From positions 1-34,909 of the IMG/VR virus record IMGVR_UViG_3300035190_000317: a stretch of DNA of 34,909 nucleotides. One strand, written 5' to 3'. The notes beneath the pieces are model-generated. The model saw nothing but the letters and a program-made list of their open reading frames with translations, ran no database searches and was not told the origin of the DNA. This document shows positions 7,886 to 16,425 of this stretch, piece after piece. Both the position numbers and the translations under genes were made by a program. Every line of letters begins with the position of its first letter. Position 1 is the first letter of the stretch. This DNA is from a virus.

Positions 7886-8443
7886 ATGTCTATTAACAAA
7901 AAGTATTACGATTATCTACACATTCACGAGATGGTTAATAAGATCGCATGGCAAATGTACAAAGACAACTGGCGCCCGGACTATATTGTAGGACTTACCC
8001 GTGGCGGGCTAGTACCAGCAGTTATTATGAGCAACACATTGGGTATTCCGATGGAGACTTTAAAAGTTAGCCTACGTGATAGCGATAGCGAGGCTGAAAG
8101 CAACTTATGGATGGCTGAAGATGCGTTTGGTTATGACTATCCAAATGAGATAGTTGAAACTCACCCTACGTCAATATACGGCGAAGAAGGTCAGGGCAAA
8201 AATATTCTTATCATTGATGACATCAACGACACTGGTGCTACATTAGATTGGATTATTAACGATTGGCAGGCTAGTTGTTTACCCAACAGTCCAAAATGGG
8301 CAGATGTTTGGGGCAACAATGTACGCTTTGCTGTGTTAATTGATAACCTAAGTAGCAAGTTTAGTCGTAAAGTGGACTATTCAGCTAAAGAAATTAACAA
8401 AGCAGAAGAAGATGTTTGGATTGTCTACCCCTGGGAACGCTAA
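7886..8443 (+). CDS. Phosphoribosyltransferase (type I PRTase)
   Basis: This 185-residue protein has the type I PRTase fold. An N-terminal strand-loop reads IVGLTRGGLVPAVIMSN, and the PRPP-binding signature is NILIIDDINDTGATLDW. Such enzymes exchange a base or nucleoside and PRPP; the closest overall feel is of xanthine/hypoxanthine-guanine type proteins, but the base cannot be fixed. It begins 2 nt after the protease stop, with GGAG upstream, and ends directly against the next gene. In a phage with deazaguanine genes it might handle a modified purine, or it might act with the adjacent radical SAM protein; both ideas are inference. Confidence 0.8.
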   Translation: MSINKKYYDYLHIHEMVNKIAWQMYKDNWRPDYIVGLTRGGLVPAVIMSNTLGIPMETLKVSLRDSDSEAESNLWMAEDAFGYDYPNEIVETHPTSIYGEEGQGKNILIIDDINDTGATLDWIINDWQASCLPNSPKWADVWGNNVRFAVLIDNLSSKFSRKVDYSAKEINKAEEDVWIVYPWER

Positions 8444-10453
8444 TTGAAAAATGTTTATCTATGGAGTAAAAGTATTGTTAGTGGTACTGTTATCCCATTG
8501 CTATGGTTCTCGGCTAAGACTTATTTTGAAGAAAATGGTCTTAGTCCCCACGACTGGTCGTGGCACGATCCTTTCCTAGCCACAAGATCTAAACAGGACA
8601 TATTAGATCTATGTGCTAGCGCACCACCAGATGTATTTGGACTTTCATTGTACGTATGGAATTATCTAGATGCCAATGACCTTGCTAAAACTATAAAAGA
8701 GTTATACCCTAACTGCCTTATTGTCTATGGTGGTGCTCAAATTGACATCAAATATTCTAATGACTTTTTCCTTAAACATCCTTGGGTTGATTTAGTAGTA
8801 CCCAGCGATGTTTATGGCGAACCTATAATAACACATCTATTAGATAATTACGATAATCTAAAAGTAGCAGACATTCCGGAAGTATACTTTCATAAGCAAG
8901 GCATTAAATTTAAATCTAGACACGACTTTAAAAAGCGCGAATTTAAATGGCCAACTAACATATTTGAAAAACAAGCTGACTACTTTACATTTGACCCAAA
9001 AGATTCGTTTGTCATATACGAAACTTCACGAGGTTGTCCTTATCGTTGTATCTATTGCGATTGGGGTGGCGGCACATTTACTAAAGTTGTTAAAAAACCT
9101 AAGGAAACTGTATATAGCGAATTAGAATATTTGGCCAAATACGGAATAGACACAGTTTACTTTGCTGACGCTAACTTCGGTATTTACAAAGAAGACATTG
9201 ATACTATAAAATTCATAGTTGGCCTAAAGGAAAAATATGGATATCCTAAATCAGTCATACTTGAAAACGCAAAGAATAATTTAGATCGTGTGATAGAAAT
9301 ACAACGACTGTTAATAGCCAATGGGTTAACCTGGTACTATAAGATAGCAGTACAAAATCCTCATGATGAAATTAAAAAGAATATTGATCGGGTAGATATC
9401 CCATTTGATCAATACTTAAAAAAGGTAGTGGACTTAAAAAAAGAATATAATGCTCCCATTCTAGTAGAAACGATATTAGGATTACCGGGCGATAGTTATC
9501 AGCTTACACTCGACAGTATTGATATGTTCAATGGTGATGAAATCGAAACATATCGTCCTGCTATATGGATGCTATTACCAGAAGCACCCGCATATGATCC
9601 TAAGATGCGAGCGCAATTTGAGATCAAAACTAAATGGTTTGAGATATATACCCATCCATTTAGATACAAACCAAATTTAATACACGACGAGGGTGTGATA
9701 GCATTAGCGAGTGAAAGCCCGATGCTGGCAGAAAATGTTATTAGCACATATTCTTATTCTAAATACGAGTGGTGCGATATGCTGTTGCTAACGATGATTC
9801 AAGGACTAGCCAAACCTACCGGTCTTATATTTTTAATAAACTACATAACTTCAACTGCTAATGTAAAGCCGAGCGAAGTATATGATTTAATATATAAAGA
9901 AATGTTAGTTAACTGTAAGTTTGACTCAGATGTGCTTAATGAAAAAGTCAGCGGCTTACTTACGCAATTACATCGGTTAGTGGATGATGACTCAGCTACT
10001 ATGATTGAGTTTGACATTGATTCTAAGTTTCCGTTATTGTTGGGGCCAAACACCTATCTAACGTTTATGGTAATGCTATATCCACAAGATTTCTTTCAAT
10101 CGATAGGTAAAGTGTTTGGGAATCATTTCAATGATAGTAAGATACAAGATCTGAGTAGATACTTGGCTAATATTATGATTGACATAAATTACAATCCCGA
10201 CGTTGGTCGCAAGTTTGTTACTGATTATAATTGGTATGGATATTTTACAGATAAAAAAGAGTTGATTTATGGGCAATATGAATATACAATATTAGATAAG
10301 CTGTTAAAATTTAGTAAATCAAATGATTTCGAACAGTCTGATTACCCAACAGCGGTAGATGATGTACAAAAAATGAAACAGTTTTTTTACCATCGGGCCA
10401 GTAATCAAGCTAGAGCAAAGTATGCTAAACATATTATTGAGAATAAATTATGA
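8444..10453 (+). CDS. B12-binding-domain radical SAM protein
   Basis: The 669-residue protein starts with TTG immediately after the upstream TAA; no in-frame ATG fits near the start. Residues 1-150 resemble the Rossmann-like cobalamin-binding domain of class B radical SAM enzymes (DVFGLSLYVWN, LIVYGGAQI, GEPIITHLL), although the cobalamin-ligand His motif is not visible. The radical SAM core begins near residue 190 with SRGCPYRCIYCDWGGG (Cys198, Cys202, Cys205, CX3CX2C). It continues through TVYFADANFGI and ETILGLPGDS. The last 250 residues are unassigned. Such proteins perform methylation or rearrangement on hard substrates. It overlaps the following queE by 4 nt. The substrate is unknown. 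Confidence 0.85.
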   Translation: MKNVYLWSKSIVSGTVIPLLWFSAKTYFEENGLSPHDWSWHDPFLATRSKQDILDLCASAPPDVFGLSLYVWNYLDANDLAKTIKELYPNCLIVYGGAQIDIKYSNDFFLKHPWVDLVVPSDVYGEPIITHLLDNYDNLKVADIPEVYFHKQGIKFKSRHDFKKREFKWPTNIFEKQADYFTFDPKDSFVIYETSRGCPYRCIYCDWGGGTFTKVVKKPKETVYSELEYLAKYGIDTVYFADANFGIYKEDIDTIKFIVGLKEKYGYPKSVILENAKNNLDRVIEIQRLLIANGLTWYYKIAVQNPHDEIKKNIDRVDIPFDQYLKKVVDLKKEYNAPILVETILGLPGDSYQLTLDSIDMFNGDEIETYRPAIWMLLPEAPAYDPKMRAQFEIKTKWFEIYTHPFRYKPNLIHDEGVIALASESPMLAENVISTYSYSKYEWCDMLLLTMIQGLAKPTGLIFLINYITSTANVKPSEVYDLIYKEMLVNCKFDSDVLNEKVSGLLTQLHRLVDDDSATMIEFDIDSKFPLLLGPNTYLTFMVMLYPQDFFQSIGKVFGNHFNDSKIQDLSRYLANIMIDINYNPDVGRKFVTDYNWYGYFTDKKELIYGQYEYTILDKLLKFSKSNDFEQSDYPTAVDDVQKMKQFFYHRASNQARAKYAKHIIENKL

Positions 10454-11322
10454 AATTAAAAGTCAGTGAGATATTTTATAGTGCGCAAGGTGAAGGACGC
10501 TTCGTAGGTGTTCCTAGTGTATTCTTACGTACATATGGTTGTAACTTCCAGTGCGCTGGCTTTGGAATGGCAAGAGGCACCTGTTCAACTGAAGCAGATG
10601 AAGTTGCTAAAACAGTACAGCTATACAATCGTTATGAAGACTTGCCGTTGGTTAATACAGGTTGCGATAGCTATGCGTCATGGCACCCTAAATTCAAACA
10701 CCTAAGCCCGACATTAGACACAAGTGAAGTAGTTACTAAACTATTAGAATTAGTACCAGGCGGTGATTGGGTGTTGCCTAATGGTAATGATGTACACTTA
10801 GTGATCACCGGTGGTGAACCGTTATTGGGTTGGCAACGTGCTTATGAAGAATTATTAGATGATCCTCGTATGGCTTCACTACAAAATATCACATTTGAGA
10901 CTAACGGTACTCAAGAACTACATGAAGAATTCGCTGATTACTTGTCATTCTGGGCATTTAATCGCGCTGGCGCTGGCCGCAGACCAGACATTACATTTAG
11001 TGTTAGTGCTAAACTAAGTGCTAGTGGCGAGAGTTGGGCTGATGCTATTAAACCTGAGATAGTCTGTAGTTATGAAGAATTTGGCACAACCTACCTTAAG
11101 TTTGTAGTTGAAAAACCTAGTGATTTTGATGAAGTTGATCAAGCAGTATCAGAATATAGACGTGCTGGCTTTACAGGTGTTATATATATTATGCCAGTGG
11201 GTGGTGTTGTTAGCGTTTATGACGGTAACAAATTTAACGTAGCAGACGAAGCAATGTTACGTGGTTATTATTACAGCCCAAGATTACACGTTGATCTTTG
11301 GGGTAACAGTTGGGGCAAATAA
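10450..11322 (+). CDS. queE: 7-carboxy-7-deazaguanine synthase, variant Cys motif
   Basis: This radical SAM enzyme contracts 6-carboxytetrahydropterin to 7-carboxy-7-deazaguanine. Family marks are SEIFYSAQGEGRFVGVPSVF, LRTYGCNFQC, VITGGEPLL, FETNGT, SAKLSASG and LKFVVE. The cluster motif is odd. Cys31 and Cys35 are in place, but the expected third Cys two residues later is absent. Cys45 follows after 9 residues, and the usual CDT-Y-W signature appears as Cys72 in GCDSYASW, after about 36 residues. This implies an insertion in the cluster loop. At 290 residues it is longer than typical QueE. It works with FolE and QueD of this window; QueC is not present here. Confidence 0.88.
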   Translation: MKLKVSEIFYSAQGEGRFVGVPSVFLRTYGCNFQCAGFGMARGTCSTEADEVAKTVQLYNRYEDLPLVNTGCDSYASWHPKFKHLSPTLDTSEVVTKLLELVPGGDWVLPNGNDVHLVITGGEPLLGWQRAYEELLDDPRMASLQNITFETNGTQELHEEFADYLSFWAFNRAGAGRRPDITFSVSAKLSASGESWADAIKPEIVCSYEEFGTTYLKFVVEKPSDFDEVDQAVSEYRRAGFTGVIYIMPVGGVVSVYDGNKFNVADEAMLRGYYYSPRLHVDLWGNSWGK

Positions 11323-12459
11323 ATGAGTAATCTAACAGTGTTAAAGCGATACGATTCTAAATATTTAGAATCAGCATGGGACAACAAGATATTAAATTAT
11401 GATACCAACAAGTATGATTGGGAAGGATTGTTCTTACATACAATACAAGAAAAAATCCCATCAATTGAAAATTTAAATCAACTACACTTACATATTACCT
11501 TTTCGCAAATACCTGAGATTCGTCGATATCTTGAGGCAATGACCAGGGGTGACTATTTCCAATCATTGATCGATCAGTTTTTTGAAGAATATGTTAGCCC
11601 GTTACTACCAAATACGGACTTTATGGTTCAGACTGTTCCGGGAATACGATTAGTTTTACCTAACCAAGAACAGCAAGGGAAGTTATTACCGTGGCATACG
11701 GGGCACCATACAGGGTATAATAATGGTATCTATTCTATCTGGACTCCAATTACTAAAACTTGGGGAACTAATGCCATGCAGGTTTTATCCTGGGATGACA
11801 CCATCGATGTAATGAACAAATTCCAAGGCGAACAACAGTCATTGTATCAATTACAGGAATTGTGTAGATCAAAAGCATACCCAACAACAACCGAAGTTGG
11901 GCAATCGTGGTTGTTTAATCAAGGGCATTTACACGGGAATTTTAATAACGATACTGGAACTAGTAGAGTTAGTTTTGATACCAGAGCTTTAATTAAAGGC
12001 ACAGATTACGGTTGCCGATATCCGGGGGGATTTTATAGAATACGCAATGAAAAAAATAAATTTAAAATACCTAAAAATATCGATAATAGAAATTGGATAG
12101 TGTTTTCAGACCAAGGCAGTGACTATATTGGAGCAATCCCGCAATTTATTGTTAGAGAATTTATGATGCAGTGGTGTAATAATCGTAACATTACTCCATA
12201 CGATTGGCAAAATGAATATTTACACGTGGATTGGAATCCAAACTTACAATTTTTTATGGAAATGGGCACAGCTAAAGGATTCATATTTCCAAGTATATAC
12301 GCAATTTCCTCAAGTGTTGAGGATAGGGTTAAATTATTTAAAAAGGCACTCGACAATGGTATTCATATGATATTCATTGACGAGAACATTTATTTAGATT
12401 CAAATGATGCGTTAGAATACATTAAAAAAATATATTCTTTTGCGTATCCAGAGGAATAA
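11323..12459 (+). CDS. 2-oxoglutarate/Fe(II) oxygenase-like fusion, sporadic carbohydrate cluster type
   Basis: The 378-residue protein seems to have two domains. Residues 1-240 contain LPWHTGHHTGYNNGIYSIW, PITKTWGTNAM and FNQGHLHGNFNNDTG followed by SRVSFDTR, an arrangement of His, His and Arg like that of 2-oxoglutarate/Fe(II) oxygenases of the StrG or sporadic-carbohydrate-cluster kind. The usual Asp of the HxD motif is not obvious. Residues 250-378 (IVFSDQGSDYIGAIPQFIVR, then GFIFPSIYAISS, then MIFIDENI) recall the companion small protein of those clusters (LIC12192 family), here fused. A role in modifying a sugar or nucleotide-sugar is suggested. The start follows queE's stop directly. 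Family memory only; no search was possible. Confidence 0.5.
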   Translation: MSNLTVLKRYDSKYLESAWDNKILNYDTNKYDWEGLFLHTIQEKIPSIENLNQLHLHITFSQIPEIRRYLEAMTRGDYFQSLIDQFFEEYVSPLLPNTDFMVQTVPGIRLVLPNQEQQGKLLPWHTGHHTGYNNGIYSIWTPITKTWGTNAMQVLSWDDTIDVMNKFQGEQQSLYQLQELCRSKAYPTTTEVGQSWLFNQGHLHGNFNNDTGTSRVSFDTRALIKGTDYGCRYPGGFYRIRNEKNKFKIPKNIDNRNWIVFSDQGSDYIGAIPQFIVREFMMQWCNNRNITPYDWQNEYLHVDWNPNLQFFMEMGTAKGFIFPSIYAISSSVEDRVKLFKKALDNGIHMIFIDENIYLDSNDALEYIKKIYSFAYPEE

Positions 12460-12463
12460 GTTG

Positions 12464-12667
12464 ATGGTTGAATCACATAAACGTACATTAGTGCGTATGG
12501 TCAGCTATCGCATTACTGCTTGGTTGTTTACAATCTTTTGGACCTATCTATACACAGGAGATCTAGCAGGTAGTACAGGGTTTGCTACCTTGTTACACAT
12601 ATTATTAAGTGTTGATTATTATATACACGAGCGTATTTGGTTAAAAATTAAATGGGGTATTAAATGA
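12464..12667 (+). CDS. DUF2061 small membrane protein
   Basis: The start at ATG 12464 (67 residues) is preferred over 12440 because GAGGAA at 12451 is well spaced and overlap with the upstream gene disappears. The basic N-terminus KRTLVRMVSYRITAW is followed by one or two membrane segments (LFTIFWTYLYTG and an Ala/Leu-rich stretch). It ends with YYIHERIWLKIKWG. This C-terminal motif is the hallmark of DUF2061 proteins. Their function is unknown; they are inner-membrane proteins found in bacteria and marine phages. It overlaps metK by 4 nt. Confidence 0.8.
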   Translation: MVESHKRTLVRMVSYRITAWLFTIFWTYLYTGDLAGSTGFATLLHILLSVDYYIHERIWLKIKWGIK

Positions 12668-13755
12668 GTTATTTGTTTACAAGTGAAAGTGTTAGTGAAG
12701 GACATCCAGATAAGGTAGCAGACGCTATCAGTGATGCTATTTTAGATTTGGTTATGGTACACGAAGATACCAGCATGCGTGTTGCTTGCGAAACTTTAGT
12801 TACTACCAATCGTGTTATTATTGCCGGAGAATATAAAAATGTTGCCCTACATCAAGCGCAGATTGAAAGTGCCGTACGCAAAGTCATTAAAGACATTGGC
12901 TACGAGCAAACAGGGTTTGATTGGCGTACAGTTGAAATCACAAATTTATTACATGGGCAAAGTGCGGACATTGCACTAGGTACAGACACATTTGGTGCTG
13001 GTGACCAAGGACTAATGTTTGGCTACGCTACAAACAAAACTCCTAACTACATGCCAGCAACTATTTACTACAGTCACTTGATCGTAAAAGAACTAGCACG
13101 TCAACGCAACGGTGATCAAACTTGGTTAGGTCCAGATGCTAAGTCACAAGTAACAATTGAATTTAACGATGATCATTCTATCGCTCGTATTGCTAAGATT
13201 GTGTGCTCAACTCAACATAGTGAAGACACAAGTATTGAACTAGTACGAAGTATGGTAGAGCTATATATTCGTCAGGTAATTCCGGCAGAACTATTAGTTA
13301 ATACAGAGTTCTTAATTAATCCAACTGGCAGATTTGTTATTGGCGGACCAGATGGTGATACAGGACTTACAGGACGTAAGATTATTGTTGACACCTACGG
13401 TGGTAGTTGTCCTCATGGCGGTGGTGCTTTTAGCGGCAAGGATCCTACCAAAGTTGATCGTAGTGCTGCTTACATGGCCCGCTACCTTGCCAAGAACATT
13501 GTAGCCAGCGGTAAAGCAACTCACGCTACTGTACAATTATCCTATGCTATTGGAGTTGAACAGCCTATGAGTGTGTATGTTGACAGCGACGGAAATAATT
13601 TTGAACTTACCTCATGGATAACTACTAATGTAGACCTAACCCCTAGAGGCATTATCAACAGATTCAAACTATTCCGCCCTATCTATAGTAATACTACTAA
13701 CTATGGACACTTTGGTAAGGATGGTTTACCATGGGAAGAGTTGGATTTATTTTAA
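12664..13755 (+). CDS. metK: S-adenosylmethionine synthetase
   Basis: This enzyme makes SAM from methionine and ATP. Its 363 residues cover all three domains, slightly short of the cellular form (about 385). Clear motifs are FTSESVSEGHPDKVADAISD, TDTFGAGDQGLMFGYA, FVIGGPDGDTGLTGRK and GGAFSGKDPTKVDRSAAYM; the last two hold ATP and metal/phosphate-binding residues. The start overlaps the DUF2061 stop. In this window the need for SAM is high: four radical SAM proteins are encoded, one of them (QueE) two genes upstream in the same operon. It may also offset loss of host SAM. No truncation is seen. Confidence 0.96.
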   Translation: MSYLFTSESVSEGHPDKVADAISDAILDLVMVHEDTSMRVACETLVTTNRVIIAGEYKNVALHQAQIESAVRKVIKDIGYEQTGFDWRTVEITNLLHGQSADIALGTDTFGAGDQGLMFGYATNKTPNYMPATIYYSHLIVKELARQRNGDQTWLGPDAKSQVTIEFNDDHSIARIAKIVCSTQHSEDTSIELVRSMVELYIRQVIPAELLVNTEFLINPTGRFVIGGPDGDTGLTGRKIIVDTYGGSCPHGGGAFSGKDPTKVDRSAAYMARYLAKNIVASGKATHATVQLSYAIGVEQPMSVYVDSDGNNFELTSWITTNVDLTPRGIINRFKLFRPIYSNTTNYGHFGKDGLPWEELDLF

Positions 13756-13764
13756 GGATATATT

Positions 13765-14211
13765 ATGGGATTATTTGATCGAATTACAGGCAAGACTAGA
13801 CGTGAGGAACAAGCACGTCTAGCTGCTGAGGCTGAAGTTGAAAAGCAACGTCAAGCAGAGGAGCGCAAAGTTAAAGCGGCCGCCAAAAAAGCCGCTAAGG
13901 AATCTGCTAAACAAACACCTAAAGCCGTTGCTTCAGCCGCCGGTGAGCCGTGGGTTGAAATTATTGGTATGGAACTTAACCCCGATGACCCTGGCCAAGG
14001 CGCATTTGAATTAGACTGGAATGACAAGTTTGTTGCTAATCTAGTACGTGCCGGCTATCAAGGCAAAACTGATGCCGACATCGTTGACAATTGGTTTCAA
14101 ACAGTGTGTCGCAATGTAATACTAGAAACGTATGAACAAGAACAAGCAGATCCAGAAAAACGAGCCAGTAACCGTAAAGATTTAGGTAACGGTAGAACGG
14201 AAGTAAGTTGA
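13765..14211 (+). CDS. Conserved phage hypothetical protein with charged N-terminal helix
   Basis: This 148-residue protein begins MGLFDRITGK. Residues 12-60 form an Ala/Lys/Glu-rich stretch that should be a long charged helix or coiled coil. The C-terminal domain carries WVEIIGMELNPDDPGQGAFE, LDWNDKFV, LVRAGYQGKTDADIVDNWFQ and ends in polar residues. I recall very similar C-terminal domains in T4-like marine phages, always without assigned function. The ribosome binding site AAGGA overlaps the metK stop. The next gene begins 4 nt before its end. Confidence 0.75.
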   Translation: MGLFDRITGKTRREEQARLAAEAEVEKQRQAEERKVKAAAKKAAKESAKQTPKAVASAAGEPWVEIIGMELNPDDPGQGAFELDWNDKFVANLVRAGYQGKTDADIVDNWFQTVCRNVILETYEQEQADPEKRASNRKDLGNGRTEVS

Positions 14212-14834
14212 TCTTATATGTAAACGGTGATAGCCATAGCTATGGATATGAAGCTGGTGGCCCGGAATTTAGTTATGGTCGGTACCTGGCAGATGCTATA
14301 GGTGCCGAGTTTGTTTGCGATGCGTATCCTGGTTCTAGCAATGATGCTATTATACGTCGAACTAGAGAGTATTTAAAAAATAATAATCCTGATTTTGTAG
14401 TCATTGGTTGGTCCACGTGGGAACGTGAGGAATGGGAGCTCAATGGTCAGTACTATAATGTTAATAGTGCTGGACACGATGTGCTACCGGACGAACTACA
14501 GCAACGATACAAAGAATGGGTAATTAATACAACTGCACATGATTATTGGTCAAATTGTGAGCTAGTATGCTATCATAAAATACTAGACCTGCATCGAGAA
14601 TTGACTGAACGTGGTATCAATCACTTATTTTTTAATTGTTATTTAGAAATAAAAAATGATGTAGAACACAATTGGGATAATAGTTATATCTACCCCAAGT
14701 CTAAAGAATATACCTACTATTTTTGGTTAGAAGCCCAAGGATACATTCCTGTAAATAAAAAATGGCATCATTATGGTGCTGATGCGCATGAAGCATGGGC
14801 AAAATTCTTACTTCCCCACTTGACAAATCTTTAA
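14208..14834 (+). CDS. SGNH/GDSL-like hydrolase or acyltransferase
   Basis: The start is TTG, overlapping the upstream TGA. Block I is NGDSHSYG (Asp8-Ser9), a second block with PGSSNDAI fits the Gly block, and HHYGADAHEAWA near the end provides the Asp-x-x-His pair. These agree with SGNH hydrolases, which act on esters of sugars, lipids or peptidoglycan. At 208 residues it is of normal single-domain size and has no signal peptide, so it would act in the cytoplasm, possibly acylating or deacylating a glycan. It is the last gene of the protease operon. A more divergent relative is at 30188. Confidence 0.65.
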   Translation: MILYVNGDSHSYGYEAGGPEFSYGRYLADAIGAEFVCDAYPGSSNDAIIRRTREYLKNNNPDFVVIGWSTWEREEWELNGQYYNVNSAGHDVLPDELQQRYKEWVINTTAHDYWSNCELVCYHKILDLHRELTERGINHLFFNCYLEIKNDVEHNWDNSYIYPKSKEYTYYFWLEAQGYIPVNKKWHHYGADAHEAWAKFLLPHLTNL

Positions 14835-14848
14835 AATGATTGTATAAT
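14820..14848 (+). promoter_or_regulatory. Consensus sigma-70 promoter, leaderless geometry
   Basis: TTGACA (14820-14825) and TATAAT (14843-14848) with the ideal 17-nt spacer; both hexamers are perfect. The ATG of the flap exonuclease starts at 14855, 6 nt after the -10 box, where transcription should begin. No ribosome binding site lies between. Confidence 0.85.
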
Positions 14849-14854
14849 AACAAC

Positions 14855-15844
14855 ATGAGATACCTATTAGTAGACACAGCAAATACATTTTTCCGTGCTA
14901 GGCACAGCGCACATAGACAAAGCGATACTTGGGATAAACTAGGTTTTGCTATTCATGTGACTTTAGCATCTATTAACAAATCGTGGCGCGATCAGAAAGC
15001 AGATCATGTTGTATTTTGTCTCGAAGGACGCAGTTGGCGCAAGGACTTTTATACTCCGTATAAAGCCAATCGTGCCGTAGCCCGTGCGGCCCAGACTGAA
15101 ACTGAAGCCGAGGAGGATCGGTTATTCTGGGAAGCCTTTGATGGTCTTAAGACATTTATAAGCGAGCGTACAAACTGTACAGTGCTACAACACGGAGAGC
15201 TTGAAGCAGATGATCTAATCGCTGGATTTATTCAAGCACACCCCGACGATCATCATACTATAATTAGTAGTGACACTGACTTCTATCAACTGCTTAGTGA
15301 AAATGTTAATCAGTATAATGGTATCAGCGATGAGTTACATACTCTTACTGGCATCTATGATAAGAAAGGTAAACTTGTTATAGACAAGAAAACTAAAGAG
15401 CCTAAAAAGATTCCAGATCCCAAGTTCATCCTGTTTGAAAAGTGTGTGCGTGGTGATCCTACAGATAATATCTTTAGTGCTTATCCGGGTGTACGTACTA
15501 AAGGCACTAAGAACAAAGTTGGATTAGAAGAAGCCTACAGCGATAAAGACAAGCAAGGTTACGCTTGGAATAACCTAATGCTACAACGTTGGACCGACCA
15601 CAATGGGGTAGAACATAAAGTTCTTGATGATTATAATCGTAATTGTAAGCTGGTAGATTTATCGGCCCAACCTGCGGACATTAAAGATAAAATCTTTGAA
15701 ACTATTAAAACTAATGCTCGTCCAAAAACAAATCCTACAGTAGGCGCATACTTTCTTAAGTTTTGCGGCAAGTATGATCTAATTAAACTTAGTGAAAATG
15801 CTACAAATATAGCAGAGTGGTTGAAAGCTGGATATCCAGAATGA
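14855..15844 (+). CDS. 5'-3' exonuclease / flap endonuclease (T4 RNase H-like)
   Basis: This FEN-family nuclease would remove RNA primers and flaps at the phage fork. Motifs with metal-binding acids are LLVDTANTFFRARH, VFCLEGRSWRKDFYTPYKAN, GELEADDLIAGF, ISSDTDFYQLL and CVRGDPTDNI. The length of 329 residues suits the T4 RNase H / T5 exonuclease group. The start is taken as ATG 14855, which matches the usual position just before the first metal-binding Asp. A longer reading from 14840 would begin inside the -10 box region. It shares an ATGA overlap with the next exonuclease gene, fitting a joint role in DNA processing. Confidence 0.92.
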   Translation: MRYLLVDTANTFFRARHSAHRQSDTWDKLGFAIHVTLASINKSWRDQKADHVVFCLEGRSWRKDFYTPYKANRAVARAAQTETEAEEDRLFWEAFDGLKTFISERTNCTVLQHGELEADDLIAGFIQAHPDDHHTIISSDTDFYQLLSENVNQYNGISDELHTLTGIYDKKGKLVIDKKTKEPKKIPDPKFILFEKCVRGDPTDNIFSAYPGVRTKGTKNKVGLEEAYSDKDKQGYAWNNLMLQRWTDHNGVEHKVLDDYNRNCKLVDLSAQPADIKDKIFETIKTNARPKTNPTVGAYFLKFCGKYDLIKLSENATNIAEWLKAGYPE

Positions 15845-16425
15845 TGGATAAAGCTCAGAAGTACCTAGCATTAGATTTAGAGCTTAACCAACCGAGTGGT
15901 AAGATCATTCAGGTTGGTATCGCTATTGGTAAAGCAGATGATCGCTTTGAAAACTATTTTACTAAGAAATGGTATATAGATCCCAACGAACCAATTGACC
16001 AATTTATCATTGACCTAACTGGCATCACAGATGCGGACATACGTGCTAACGCTGTTAGTCACGAAACTGTAGCCCGTGAACTAGGTGAACTTATCAAACA
16101 GCATAACTGTTTTGTTAATCCGGTTACTTGGGGCGGAGGCGATAGTGTTGAGCTACTAAATGAATTTAGTAATAAGTGTGTAGACTTTCCACACTTTGGG
16201 CGTCGTTGGATTGATACCAAGACATTCTACACCTTGCTGATGTTTGCTAAAGGTAAGAAACCTAGTGGTGGGTTAGCAAGTGCTATGGGATATTTTAAAC
16301 TACAGTTCAAAGGTACAGCTCATAGAGCAGACGTTGATGCGGCTAATACTCTAGCATTGTTTTTTAAACTAATTGACCGGCAACGCAAGATGGAATTCTT
16401 AATAGAAGATGCTAAAGTTATATAG
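15841..16425 (+). CDS. DEDDh 3'-5' exonuclease (DnaQ/RNase T type)
   Basis: The ATG at 15841 overlaps the upstream stop; a second ATG follows at once. Motif Exo I is ALDLELNQPSGKIIQVG (Asp-x-Glu). Exo II lies around DLTGITDADI and the following helix, and Exo III is GTAHRADVDAANTLALFF, with the His and Asp of the DEDDh class. The single domain of about 195 residues is the size of stand-alone proofreading or RNase T-like exonucleases. It may trim DNA ends or degrade host DNA or RNA; T4 DexA would be a functional parallel. It is translationally coupled to the flap exonuclease. Confidence 0.85.
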   Translation: MMDKAQKYLALDLELNQPSGKIIQVGIAIGKADDRFENYFTKKWYIDPNEPIDQFIIDLTGITDADIRANAVSHETVARELGELIKQHNCFVNPVTWGGGDSVELLNEFSNKCVDFPHFGRRWIDTKTFYTLLMFAKGKKPSGGLASAMGYFKLQFKGTAHRADVDAANTLALFFKLIDRQRKMEFLIEDAKVI

